A DNA stretch of 48,043 nt from Alphaproteobacteria bacterium UBA2966 (GCA_002348365.1 DEBC01000025.1:8474-56516), one strand, 5' to 3'; numbered from the stretch's first letter, positions 1 through 7,722 are shown. Numbers and translations are program-made. The notes: generated by a model not told the origin, from the letters alone.

Positions 1-1
1 G

Positions 2-736
2 CCGGAAAAGGACGGCACGGTCACCAATACCAATCGTCAGGTCCAGATGGGCCGTTTGGCGTTGCCGATGCCAGGAGACGCGCGCCAGGACTGGTGGATC
101 ATCCAGGAAATCGCCCAGCGTATCGGTCTCGATTGGAACTATTCAGGCCCGGCGGATGTCTATGCCGAAATGCAGGCCTGCATGGACAGCATCAAGGGCA
201 TAAGCTGGGAGCGGCTGCTGCGCGAAAGCGCGGTCACGTACCCGTGCGCCTCGGAGGATGAACCGGGCCAGTCGATCATCTTCGGAGATGGGTATCCGAC
301 AGCAAGCGGTCGCGGCAAATTCGTTCCCGCTGGAATTATTCCGCCCGACGAACAGCCGGACGAAGAGTATCCGATGATCCTGACCACCGGCCGTATCCTT
401 GAGCACTGGCATACCGGCGCCATCACCCGGCGGGCGAGCGTACTTGACACCATTGAGCCGGAGGCGGTGTGCCACATGGCACCCCAGGACCTGCGCGAGA
501 TGAACGTCCAGGGCGGAGACCATGTCCGTGTTTCAACCCGGCGAGGTGCCATCGAGCTGGCCGCGCGCGCCGATTCCGGGGTGGCGCCAGGAACGGTCTT
601 CATCCCCTTCGCTTTCACGGAAGCGGCCGCCAACCTGTTGACCAATGCAGCGCTCGATCCCTTCGGGAAGATCCCCGAGTTCAAGTACTGCGCCGCAAAG
701 ATCGAGAAGCTGACGGAAATAGTCGCGGCGGAATAG
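2..736 (+). CDS. Formate dehydrogenase alpha subunit, C-terminal part (partial)
   Basis: The reading frame is already open at the left edge and ends with TAG at 734-736, so only about 244 C-terminal residues are visible. They cover the end of the catalytic region and the molybdopterin-dinucleotide-binding beta-barrel domain of the DMSO-reductase family (stretch LTTGRILEHWHTG followed by a VRVSTRRGAI-like segment). The enzyme would oxidise formate to CO2 at a bis-MGD molybdenum or tungsten centre, with electrons going to NAD or another acceptor. The adjacent fdhD, mobA and moaA genes, which make and insert this cofactor, support formate dehydrogenase over other family members. The Cys/Sec active site and Fe-S domains lie outside the window. 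Confidence 0.85.
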   Translation, partial: PEKDGTVTNTNRQVQMGRLALPMPGDARQDWWIIQEIAQRIGLDWNYSGPADVYAEMQACMDSIKGISWERLLRESAVTYPCASEDEPGQSIIFGDGYPTASGRGKFVPAGIIPPDEQPDEEYPMILTTGRILEHWHTGAITRRASVLDTIEPEAVCHMAPQDLREMNVQGGDHVRVSTRRGAIELAARADSGVAPGTVFIPFAFTEAAANLLTNAALDPFGKIPEFKYCAAKIEKLTEIVAAE

Positions 737-885
737 AGGCCAGCCGGCCAGAGACGGAACGGCCCACGGCAAGTGCGCCCTCGGAGCGGGCCTGCGCCTA
801 TCCGGACCATGGCGATGCGATCGTTGGGATCGTCGAGCTGGGATTAGGGCAGAAACGAAATCTGGCGCCGATCTGCGCCGACAAT

Positions 886-1413
886 TTACGGAGCCCACAA
901 AACTGGTTGCTGCCAGGGTTGCGGCACGGAAAGCCTACCGTGAAGAGGGTGTTCGATCTGGCATAAGCCGATTGACTGCCAGGCCCCCTGCCACTCATCG
1001 GGCAGGGGATAGGGTCGCATGACATCGGCCTCGGGTTCGAAACCGAGCCGCCCATAGTAAGCTGGATCGCCCAATACATAGACCCGGACCATACCGGCAT
1101 TTTTCAGTCGACGCGGCCCCTCACGAACCAGCGCGCTGCCGATACCTCGCCTCTGCCACGCGGGAGAAACGGCGAGCGGGGCAAGAAGCGAAACTTCCTC
1201 GGTTCTTCCTGGAACACTGCATGGCGTGAAGATGACGTGGCCCACCAGGGTCCGGTCCACAGATCCCGCAAGTGAGAGAACGATTGATCCTTCGCCCAGC
1301 AATTCGTTTACCAGGGAAAGCAGATCCTCCTCCGGGAACGCGTCGGGATATAGCTTCTCGATCGATGCCATATCACCCGACGTGGTCTCGCAAATCTCAA
1401 ATCCGTCAATCAT
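886..1413 (-). CDS. GNAT-family N-acetyltransferase
   Basis: This 175-residue protein has the GNAT fold signature. The acetyl-CoA pyrophosphate loop QRRGIG lies at residues 87-92, after a LAPLAVSP beta-strand, and a GDPAYYGRLGFEPE stretch near residue 115 is typical of YhbS-like acetyltransferases. The family transfers acetyl groups from acetyl-CoA to small amines or protein N-termini; the substrate cannot be read here. It is the last gene of a minus-strand run fdhD-mobA-modE-like-GNAT, but an 83-nt gap with a strong hairpin separates it from the modE-like gene. It may therefore be independently expressed, and no molybdenum role is implied. Confidence 0.8.
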   Translation of the reverse strand: MIDGFEICETTSGDMASIEKLYPDAFPEEDLLSLVNELLGEGSIVLSLAGSVDRTLVGHVIFTPCSVPGRTEEVSLLAPLAVSPAWQRRGIGSALVREGPRRLKNAGMVRVYVLGDPAYYGRLGFEPEADVMRPYPLPDEWQGAWQSIGLCQIEHPLHGRLSVPQPWQQPVLWAP

Positions 1414-1470
1414 GTCCTGGTCATCAGTTCGGTCGTATTGGCTGGCCCCGTGTCCCTAGGACCGTCACCC

Positions 1471-1507
1471 ATCTCGATTGAGATTCATGATCTCAATCAA
1501 TCGAGAT
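1471..1507. terminator. Long inverted repeat at the end of the modE-like gene
   Basis: The left arm ATCTCGATTGAGAT (1471-1484) pairs with the right arm at 1490-1507 around a 5-nt loop. The right arm carries an extra AATC, seen as AATCAATC, that bulges out. The hairpin overlaps the stop codon of the modE-like gene (1497-1499) and lies upstream of the GNAT gene. It could end or attenuate minus-strand transcription, or be an operator for the GNAT gene. There is no clear T-run. Confidence 0.5.
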
Positions 1508-1868
1508 CATCGGCCAAGTAATCGGCAAAACGTGAAATATCGCGCTCCACGCTTGAGATCGCCTTCGACTCGATATCCCGGAATCGGTCGAGCACCTCTT
1601 CCCCGAAGGGAGTCACGATTGCGCCGCCTCCGCCGCGCCCGCCCGTCGCGGTTTCCACGAGCGGTTGGCGAAAACACTTGTTTGTCGCATCAATCAGCTG
1701 CCAGGCACGCCGATAGGACATGCCCAGTTCACGCGCAGCTGCTGATATCGACCCTGTCCGACCGACGGCCTCAATCAACGATGCTTTTCCCGGTCCGAGA
1801 GGATAGACCGACCCGAACAGGATACGAACCTGGGGCTTTTGCTTCTTGGGTTTTCGGGGTCGCGCCAT
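1497..1868 (-). CDS. ModE-type winged-helix regulator, DNA-binding domain only
   Basis: The 123-residue protein matches the N-terminal DNA-binding domain of ModE. It has a basic start (MARPRKPKKQK), the helix-turn-helix GSISAAARELGMSYRRAW, a glycine-rich wing (GGRGGGG) and a dimerisation helix. The C-terminal Mop/TOBE molybdate-binding domains of full-length ModE are absent, so it cannot sense molybdate in the usual way. It has a good ribosome-binding site (GGAGG about 6 nt before ATG). It sits behind fdhD and mobA, so control of molybdenum cofactor or formate dehydrogenase genes is a reasonable inference. A ModE-like palindrome lies in front of moaA at 3514-3539. Confidence 0.8.
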   Translation of the reverse strand: MARPRKPKKQKPQVRILFGSVYPLGPGKASLIEAVGRTGSISAAARELGMSYRRAWQLIDATNKCFRQPLVETATGGRGGGGAIVTPFGEEVLDRFRDIESKAISSVERDISRFADYLADDLD

Positions 1869-1914
1869 CGCGCCCTCCTCGCACCGAGGATCAGAGAAAG
1901 GAATGAGAGTCCTG

Positions 1915-2532
1915 TCAAGTCAGAGTATCGAGTAGCCGTTCCGCCTCCGCGAGATCATCCGGTCTGTTGAGATTGAAGAAGGGATCGAACGGTTCCGCGG
2001 AAAACGAAACCTCGACGAGATCGTGTAGCGCCGTCCAGGCATCGATCTTTCGCATCTCGTCATCCACCAGCGCCGTTCGCAGGTTGCCGGCCAGGGAGAG
2101 TGGCCAGAGACCGAATACCGGATGCGTGCGACCCGCGGATGACGCGCACACAAGACGCGATGTTAACCCCTCGACCGCCGCTTCGAATCGGGAGACCAGA
2201 TCCACCGGGAAAAACGGTGCGTCGACAGGAAACGTCACGATGCTCTGCGCCCCGGCAACATTGGCGGCCGCCCACTCGAGTCCGGTTAGGATACCCGCCA
2301 AGGGGCCATGAAAGCCTGCGACGACATCGGGTGCGATCGGTAGGCCGAAGGACGAAAACCTCTTCGGATCGCCATTTGCATTGAGAACCAGAGTCTCAAC
2401 CTGATGCGATGCACGGGCGATCACGCGAGACAGAATGGTCTCGCCACCTAGCATCCGGAGGCATTTGTCTCCACCACCCATGCGGCGGGACTGACCCCCG
2501 GCAAGCAGCACGCCAACGACACTAGACGGCAT
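1915..2532 (-). CDS. mobA: Molybdenum cofactor guanylyltransferase MobA
   Basis: MobA attaches GMP from GTP to molybdopterin to give the guanine dinucleotide cofactor used by formate dehydrogenase. The 205-residue protein shows the nucleotidyltransferase P-loop-like motif LLAGGQSRRMGGGDK (about residues 9-23), the PDVVAGFHGPLAGIL stretch and the metal-binding VTFPVDAPFF segment. I place the start at MPSSVVG (2530-2532), where similarity to the family begins; this overlaps the end of fdhD by 11 nt and implies translational coupling. Length is normal for bacterial MobA. Confidence 0.9.
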   Translation of the reverse strand: MPSSVVGVLLAGGQSRRMGGGDKCLRMLGGETILSRVIARASHQVETLVLNANGDPKRFSSFGLPIAPDVVAGFHGPLAGILTGLEWAAANVAGAQSIVTFPVDAPFFPVDLVSRFEAAVEGLTSRLVCASSAGRTHPVFGLWPLSLAGNLRTALVDDEMRKIDAWTALHDLVEVSFSAEPFDPFFNLNRPDDLAEAERLLDTLT

Positions 2533-3418
2533 CTTCCTGCAGACTTGCCTTTCTTTGCACGCGCGGGCTTTCGTCAGGCACCTGGTCGGGATCAGCGTCG
2601 AACACGATGCGGGAATCGCCGGAAACACATAGAAAGCGTTTTCCCTTGGCGCGGCCAATCAGGGTCAGGTTTGCCTTGCGGGCCAGTTCAACACCCCAGG
2701 CCGTGAATCCAGATCGCGAAATGAGGATGGGGATCCGCATCTGAACGCACTTGATCACCATTTCGCTTGTCAGCCGACCCGTCGTGTAGAACAGCTTTCC
2801 ATCGGGGTCCACATCGTTGAGGAGCATGTAGCCTGCGATCTTGTCGATGGCATTGTGCCGTCCCACATCCTCCATGTAGATCAAAGGCTGGTCGGCCTCG
2901 CAGAGCACGCATCCGTGAATGGCGCCCGCCCGCAAATAGATGCTGGGCTGCGTATTGATCGATCGCGACAGCGTGTAGATCCACGACGTACGGACGATCG
3001 CCTCGTCCGGCAACGCGACTTCATCGAACTTTTCCATCACATCGCCAAACACCGTCCCCTGCGCGCAGCCGGAGGTGAGGGTCTTGCGCTTCAGCTTGTC
3101 CTCAAAATCGGTTTCGTTCTCGGTGCGAACAACGACGACATCGATCTCGTCGTCGACGTCGATGCCGGCGATCCTATCGGAGGGCTGCAGCATGTTCTGA
3201 TTGAGCAGATACCCGACTGCCAGATATTCCGGATAATCCCCGATCGTCATCATCGTGACGACTTCCTGGGAATTGAGGAACAGGGTCAGCGGCCGTTCCA
3301 CGGGCACTGACGCCTCCGTATCCGCACCGGTGTGATCCGTCGCACGAACGGTCTCGACGAGTCGCGGATTCTGGGGATCCGGCGAGATGATGAACTTGGA
3401 CCTTTTTGGTTCCGTCAT
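2522..3418 (-). CDS. fdhD: Formate dehydrogenase accessory sulfurtransferase FdhD
   Basis: FdhD passes sulfur from a cysteine desulfurase (IscS) to the molybdenum cofactor and is needed for active formate dehydrogenase. The 298-residue protein has the conserved LFLNSQEVVTMMTIGDYPEYLAVGYL region near residues 46-70 (given here only as a landmark), a single cysteine loop TSGCAQG (Cys118) where many homologues have a CxxC, and the C-terminal VGRHNAIDK and LISRSGFTAWGVELA segments. The single active-loop Cys occurs in part of the family and is not by itself a defect. It is divergent from moaA and first in the fdhD-mobA-modE-like run. Confidence 0.92.
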   Translation of the reverse strand: MTEPKRSKFIISPDPQNPRLVETVRATDHTGADTEASVPVERPLTLFLNSQEVVTMMTIGDYPEYLAVGYLLNQNMLQPSDRIAGIDVDDEIDVVVVRTENETDFEDKLKRKTLTSGCAQGTVFGDVMEKFDEVALPDEAIVRTSWIYTLSRSINTQPSIYLRAGAIHGCVLCEADQPLIYMEDVGRHNAIDKIAGYMLLNDVDPDGKLFYTTGRLTSEMVIKCVQMRIPILISRSGFTAWGVELARKANLTLIGRAKGKRFLCVSGDSRIVFDADPDQVPDESPRVQRKASLQEDAV

Positions 3419-3513
3419 GACACCAATATGCGCCGCCGCAACGCCCTCGCCAAGGGATTCAAGGCTAGCCTGTCAATTACCGAGCGGGCACCGGACCGCT
3501 CAGCCCTTGCAAA

Positions 3514-3539
3514 GTGTTATGTTTTACGGAATATAACGC
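3514..3539. promoter_or_regulatory. ModE-like palindrome in the fdhD-moaA divergent region
   Basis: The half-sites GTGTTATGT (3514-3522) and ATATAACGC (3531-3539) are inverted copies, 7 of 9 matching, around an 8-nt spacer. They resemble the CGTTATAT-type half-sites I recall for ModE operators. The site overlaps a possible moaA promoter (TTGCAA at 3507-3512, TATAAC at 3532-3537, 19-nt spacer) and ends 2 nt before the moaA ATG, so binding there would affect moaA directly. A ModE-type DNA-binding protein is encoded at 1497-1868. Function is inferred. Confidence 0.5.
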
Positions 3540-3541
3540 AT

Positions 3542-4624
3542 ATGGACTCGGTTCCCATACCTTGTGACACCGAATCGGTGGAGAACGATCGCCGCTGGCT
3601 GGTCGATCACGGTCGCCAGGACGACGATTCTCTGGTTGACCCTTTCGGTCGGCAGGTGACGTATCTGCGCGTTTCGGTCACCGATCGTTGCGATTTTCGC
3701 TGCGTCTACTGCATGTCGGAAGACATGACGTTTCTGCCGAAGTCAGATGTTCTCACCTTGGAAGAACTCGATCGAATTTGCAGTGCATTCGTTTCACGAG
3801 GTGTGCGCAAACTGCGCATGACCGGCGGCGAGCCCTTGGTCCGACGGGACGTCATGCAGTTGTTTCATCGGCTCGGGCGTCACTTGAATTCCGGCCATCT
3901 CGACGAACTCACGCTGACCACGAATGGTAGTCAGTTGGGCAAATATTCTGTGGATCTGTATGCGGCAGGGGTTCGCCGAATCAACGTTTCCCTGGACACC
4001 CTCGACCCCGAGAAGTTCCGCGCCATCACGCGTCGTGGCGACCTCTCTCAGGTCCTGGATGGCATTCGAACGGCGAAGGACGCCGGACATCAGATCAAAA
4101 TCAACACGGTGGCGCTTCGTGGGGTTAACGACAACGAACTGGACAGCCTGCTGCGTTGGTGCGGAGACGAAGGACTCGATCTCACCCTGATTGAAACGAT
4201 GCCCATGGGTGAGATCGACGAAGACCGGACGGGTCGCTACCTGCCGCTTTCGATGGTTCGTGCAGACCTCCAGGAACGATGGACCCTGGATGAGTCGGAT
4301 TACCAGACCGGCGGGCCGTCCCGCTATGTAACGATTCGCGAAACCGGCCAGCGCCTCGGTTTCATCACACCGCTTTCACACAATTTCTGTGAATCCTGCA
4401 ACCGCGTGCGTTTGACCTGCACGGGCACTCTCTACATGTGCCTTGGTCAGGAGGATGCTGCGGATCTGCGGTCGCCGCTCCGGCTGGCGCCGGAAGACGA
4501 TGAACTGCTGTTGGCTAGCATCGATGAAGCCATTGGCCGGAAACCCAAAGGCCACGACTTCGTCATCGATCGGCGTCACAAGGGACCCGCTGTGCCACGC
4601 CATATGAGTGTCACCGGGGGTTAG
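3542..4624 (+). CDS. moaA: GTP 3',8-cyclase MoaA
   Basis: MoaA is the radical-SAM enzyme that, with MoaC, turns GTP into cyclic pyranopterin monophosphate, the first step of molybdenum cofactor synthesis. The radical-SAM cluster ligands CDFRCVYC are Cys50, Cys54 and Cys57; TGGEPL follows at about 94-99. The C-terminal cluster ligands are Cys283, Cys286 and Cys300 (FCESCNRVRL...MC), and the chain ends in the conserved Gly-Gly tail (MSVTGG). I chose the ATG at 3542; a GTG at 3578 is an alternative, since most MoaA proteins have a shorter lead-in before LVDPFGR. With a -10 at 3532-3537 the mRNA could be almost leaderless. Confidence 0.93.
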   Translation: MDSVPIPCDTESVENDRRWLVDHGRQDDDSLVDPFGRQVTYLRVSVTDRCDFRCVYCMSEDMTFLPKSDVLTLEELDRICSAFVSRGVRKLRMTGGEPLVRRDVMQLFHRLGRHLNSGHLDELTLTTNGSQLGKYSVDLYAAGVRRINVSLDTLDPEKFRAITRRGDLSQVLDGIRTAKDAGHQIKINTVALRGVNDNELDSLLRWCGDEGLDLTLIETMPMGEIDEDRTGRYLPLSMVRADLQERWTLDESDYQTGGPSRYVTIRETGQRLGFITPLSHNFCESCNRVRLTCTGTLYMCLGQEDAADLRSPLRLAPEDDELLLASIDEAIGRKPKGHDFVIDRRHKGPAVPRHMSVTGG

Positions 4625-4675
4625 CCCCGTTATACTGGTCTGACAGACTAGGTTTCCGCCGGCACCATCCTGACC

Positions 4676-5443
4676 ATGACCCATCCCAAGATCGCCTTCG
4701 TGGCTACCCATACGGCGCAGGCGAAAGCAGCTCGTGCAGCCCTTCAGTCACGTTACAAACATGTGCCGCTCACCAAAGCCGACGTCATCGTGGCTATTGG
4801 CGGTGACGGTTTCATGCTTGAGACACTGCATCGCTTCATGAACCGCGATGTCCCCATATTCGGCCTCAATCAGGGGTCGGTCGGATTCCTGATGAATGAA
4901 ATCAATGATGGAGATTTGATCGACCGGGTTGCAGCGGCGGAGTCGGTAACTCTGCATCCCCTGCGAATGACGGTCAAAACCGCAGGCGGGAAGACACGGC
5001 GCGCGATCGCGGTGAATGAAGTCTCCCTGCTCCGTGAAACGTACCAGGCGGCAAAGATTCGCATCACCGTCGATACGGTTGTCAGGCTCGACGAACTGAT
5101 CTGCGACGGTGTGTTGATCTCCACCCCAGCTGGCAGCACCGCCTATAACCTCTCGGCTCACGGCCCGATTCTGCCCATGTCAGCGGAAGTTCTCGCTCTT
5201 ACCCCGATCAGCGCGTTTCGACCCCGGCGATGGCGCGGGGCAATCCTACCTCGTGGTGCCAAGGTCCGGTTCGACATACTTGAGGGCAAGAAACGCCCGG
5301 TAAGCGCCGTCGCCGACCACACGGAGGTCCGGGATGTCGTCTCCGTGAACGTCAAGGAGGATACCGGGAAGAACCTGCAATTGCTCTTCGATCCTGAACA
5401 CGATCTCGAGGAGCGCATTTTGAACGAACAGTTCGCACCTTGA
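4676..5443 (+). CDS. nadK: NAD kinase
   Basis: NAD kinase phosphorylates NAD to NADP with ATP. The 255-residue protein has the diagnostic GGDG motif at residues 42-45 (VIVAIGGDGFML), the NQGSVGFLMNE segment, NEVSL, and the DGVLISTPAGSTAYNLSAHGPI block that forms the NAD site. Length matches the short alphaproteobacterial form. It starts 51 nt after moaA; an 11-bp palindrome (GTCTGACAGAC) lies in that gap. The product is a housekeeping enzyme and probably not linked to molybdenum metabolism. Confidence 0.93.
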   Translation: MTHPKIAFVATHTAQAKAARAALQSRYKHVPLTKADVIVAIGGDGFMLETLHRFMNRDVPIFGLNQGSVGFLMNEINDGDLIDRVAAAESVTLHPLRMTVKTAGGKTRRAIAVNEVSLLRETYQAAKIRITVDTVVRLDELICDGVLISTPAGSTAYNLSAHGPILPMSAEVLALTPISAFRPRRWRGAILPRGAKVRFDILEGKKRPVSAVADHTEVRDVVSVNVKEDTGKNLQLLFDPEHDLEERILNEQFAP

Positions 5444-5493
5444 GCGGAGTCCGCCGCGGCAAGGTCGCGTCTTTGTGATTTATTCCAAAGGCG

Positions 5494-5512
5494 CGGCACA
5501 GGTATTGTGCCG
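5494..5512. repeat. Small hairpin upstream of the secreted cassette
   Basis: CGGCACA (5494-5500) and TGTGCCG (5506-5512) form a perfect 7-bp stem with loop GGTAT, 43 nt before the start at 5556 and after nadK. There is no T-run, so it is either a weak terminator for nadK or an operator for the downstream cassette. Confidence 0.35.
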
Positions 5513-5555
5513 TCGTCATGGGCTACAGGCCTGTCCTGAATTCTGGGAGCAAGCA

Positions 5556-5984
5556 ATGAAACGATGGCTATGTGCCGCAATTATCGCATGCGCGGCTGCA
5601 TTAAATGCGCCGGCTGAAGCCGCGACACCAAAACGCGTGCAGGTATCGGGTGAGATCGTCGACACGTGGTGTTATGTCACCGAGATCATGTATGCGCTGG
5701 GCACGGCTCATCATAAATGCGCCGTCTGGTGCGCGGTCGGCGGAATTCCCGTCAGCATTCTCGACGAGGATGGCAACGTATACGTCGTCCTGAAAGTCGA
5801 GGACTATGATCAGAACGTCGCCAATCCCAAAGTTGTCGACATCCAGACGCACAAGATCACCGTGGATGGCGATCTCTATGAACGCGATGGCGTCCGGTAT
5901 CTGATCGTAACTCAGGTGCTGGCGGATGGCGGCATCGTCAACATGACCCATGAAGACTACGGCATTCAGCCGTTCGGAGAGTAA
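5556..5984 (+). CDS. Secreted protein of unknown function with conserved cysteines
   Basis: The 142-residue product begins with a clear signal peptide (MKRWLCAAIIACAAALNAPAEAA, cleavage after AEA or EAA, given only as a landmark). The mature protein starts with GEIVDTWCYV and has an HHKCAVWCAVGG motif; the three cysteines and two histidines look like possible metal ligands. The rest is beta-rich (GNVYVVLKVEDYD, ITVDGDLYERDGVRYL). I do not recognise a named family. It is followed after 3 nt by a related secreted gene and then a SCO1-like gene, suggesting one operon working in the periplasm, perhaps with copper. The start is set by the signal peptide and GGGAG upstream. Confidence 0.75.
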   Translation: MKRWLCAAIIACAAALNAPAEAATPKRVQVSGEIVDTWCYVTEIMYALGTAHHKCAVWCAVGGIPVSILDEDGNVYVVLKVEDYDQNVANPKVVDIQTHKITVDGDLYERDGVRYLIVTQVLADGGIVNMTHEDYGIQPFGE

Positions 5985-5987
5985 GCC

Positions 5988-6504
5988 ATGACACGCATAG
6001 CAAGTATTGCTCTGGCCGTTCTGCTCCTCGGCATGCCCATGGCGTAAGCCGCGGACGAATGGGGAATCGACCACGAAGAAGTCGCACGCTGGGAAGGCAA
6101 GGTTGTGGACATCCTTTGCGAACTCACCGGGGACTGCCCGTCGAACTGCGGTGACGGCAAACGCCAGTTTGGATTGCTGCTCGATGACGGACGTTTGATC
6201 CCGATGGTCAAGAATTTCGGCCCGTTCGCCGGCACCGCGAGCGATCTAAAGGGATTCTGCGGCAAGCGGATCATTGCTGACGGCCTGTTCATCAACAATC
6301 CGAAGATGCCGATGTTCGCCCTTCAGTTCAAACGGCTGCCCCCCCGACGGTGATTGGAGTCGGGCCAACTGGTTTGTTCGTGACTGGGCCGAAAAACACG
6401 GCGCAGCGAACAAGGGCGAATGGTTCCGTCACGACCCCGCGATCAAAAAGGTCATCGCCAAGGACGGCGTCTTCGGGATTCCCGGTATCAAGCCAGAGGA
6501 ATGA
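5988..6504 (+). pseudogene. Secreted cysteine protein, broken by a stop and a frameshift
   Basis: The signal peptide MTRIASIALAVLLLGMPMA is followed by in-frame TAA (6045-6047) and then AADEWGIDHEEV. A CAA would give the standard AQA signal-peptidase site, so a C-to-T change is the simplest cause. The frame continues through the cysteine segment LCELTGDCPSNCGDGK to a run of seven C (6339-6345). One extra C there shifts the frame to TGA at 6351; with six C it reads RLPPDGDWSRANWFV and continues to the end at 6504 (GIPGIKPEE). Apart from these two lesions the protein is complete. It overlaps the SCO1-like start (ATGA at 6501). The intact function is unknown; the cysteines and context suggest periplasmic metal or redox handling. 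Confidence 0.8.
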
Positions 6505-7121
6505 GGGCGGGCGCGCAAGTGCTCGGGATGACGAAGCGCCTCGCGGCAGTTGCCGCGCCCCTGTTGGCTTGTGTCGTCCTTACAGAGCCCGCAAAGACAG
6601 CCGAACACGGGAAGTCATTTCCCGTGCGCTTCGGAGGGCCCTTCGAGCTGATCGATCACACGGGCACGACTCAGACAAACGCCGACTTCGCCGGGCGGTT
6701 CTTGCTGATCTACTTTGGCTATATCCACTGCCCCGACATCTGTCCGCACAACCTCCAGATCATGACCGAAGCCTTGGAACGGCTTGGAGAGCAGGCCGAG
6801 CGGGTTTAACCACTATTCATTACCAGTGATCCGTCGCGGGACACACAGGAACTCCTTGCCGAATACGTCGAGCATTTTCACCCAGCTCTCGTCGGACTTA
6901 CCGGTAGCGAGACACAGATCAGGGCAGTGTCGAAAGTCTATCGCGTCCATCGCAGCAAGTTGGTCGCGAAAGAGTCCACTGAGGCAGACGACTACCTGGT
7001 CAATCATTCGTCGTTGACTTACTTGATGGGACCTGAAGGCGAATTCGTGACGCTGTTTCCTCACGACACGCAGGCCGACTTCATGGCCGAGACCGTCAGG
7101 AAATACCTCAAAGGTGGCTAG
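6501..7121 (+). pseudogene. SCO1/SenC-like protein interrupted by TAA
   Basis: SCO proteins are membrane-anchored thioredoxin-fold proteins that deliver copper to cytochrome oxidase or act as thiol reductases. After an N-terminal hydrophobic segment, the metal/redox motif HCPDICPHN (CxxxC) is present, and the conserved His occurs later in VNHSSLTYLMGPEGEF. Between them, in-frame TAA at 6807-6809 follows AERV; the next residues PLFITSDPSRDT are in the same frame and match the family's VQPLFITVDPxRD, so the stop replaces a Gln (CAA to TAA). Total length, about 206 codons, is normal. ATG at 6501 overlaps the upstream gene; ATG at 6528 is an alternative start. A GTG at 6927 could in principle re-initiate. 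Confidence 0.85.
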
Positions 7122-7146
7122 AGTCGGGTTCCAGCCGTCGCGCCTG

Positions 7147-7713
7147 TTAACCGTCTGACTTGGCGGCCTCCATGAAGCGGTTTCGCACCGCTATCCCGTC
7201 TATGGGAATGACGCCGATCCCTTCAGGCATACCCGGCTCACACTTGATGACCACGACATGAGGTCCATCCTCCTTGAGCAATCCGGAAATTGTGGGCTCG
7301 ATCTGGTCCTGTTCGGTAATCACAACCACTTTCTCGACACCGGAGCCCGTTGCCACATCTTCCAGGCGCAGATTGTCAGCCGTGAATGAACGCTGAAATC
7401 CCGTCGAGCCGTACGCCTTGTTGTCAATGATGATGAGCATGTAGTTCTTCGGCCGAACCAGGCCGATGGTTGCCAACGTGCCCATATTCATGGTCACGGA
7501 GCCATCGCCATCAAGCGCGATGACCTTGCGGTCCTGTGCCATGGCGACTCCCAGTCCGATGGACGAGGACAGCCCCATAGACCCGAACATGTAGAAGTTC
7601 TCCGGCCGATCGCGCAGTTTGAAAATCTCCTGGCTCGGATGGCCGATATTGCAGATGACGAGTTCATCGCCAATCGCTTTCAGAATCTCGTCTGTTGCTT
7701 CGTATCGCCGCAT
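7147..7713 (-). CDS. comE: Sulfopyruvate decarboxylase beta subunit (ThDP-binding)
   Basis: The 188-residue protein is the thiamine-diphosphate PP domain of a two-subunit decarboxylase. The ThDP motif runs from GDGS at residues 69-72 to Asn98 (IIDNKAYGSTG). Together with the upstream alpha subunit it would convert sulfopyruvate to sulfoacetaldehyde and CO2. ComDE makes a coenzyme M precursor in methanogens, and in some bacteria the same reaction serves sulfolactate or other sulfonate breakdown. The two short separate subunits argue against phosphonopyruvate decarboxylase, usually one chain of about 380 residues, but substrate choice is inferred. The gap to the alpha gene is 9 nt. Confidence 0.8.
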   Translation of the reverse strand: MRRYEATDEILKAIGDELVICNIGHPSQEIFKLRDRPENFYMFGSMGLSSSIGLGVAMAQDRKVIALDGDGSVTMNMGTLATIGLVRPKNYMLIIIDNKAYGSTGFQRSFTADNLRLEDVATGSGVEKVVVITEQDQIEPTISGLLKEDGPHVVVIKCEPGMPEGIGVIPIDGIAVRNRFMEAAKSDG

Positions 7714-7722
7714 GGCTTTCCC

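Noticed and set aside
6045..6809. TAA/TAG reassigned to Gln across the genome
   Set aside because: TAA ends the secreted gene at 5984 and the carboxyltransferase at 14837, and TAG ends moaA, so these codons function as stops in this genome.
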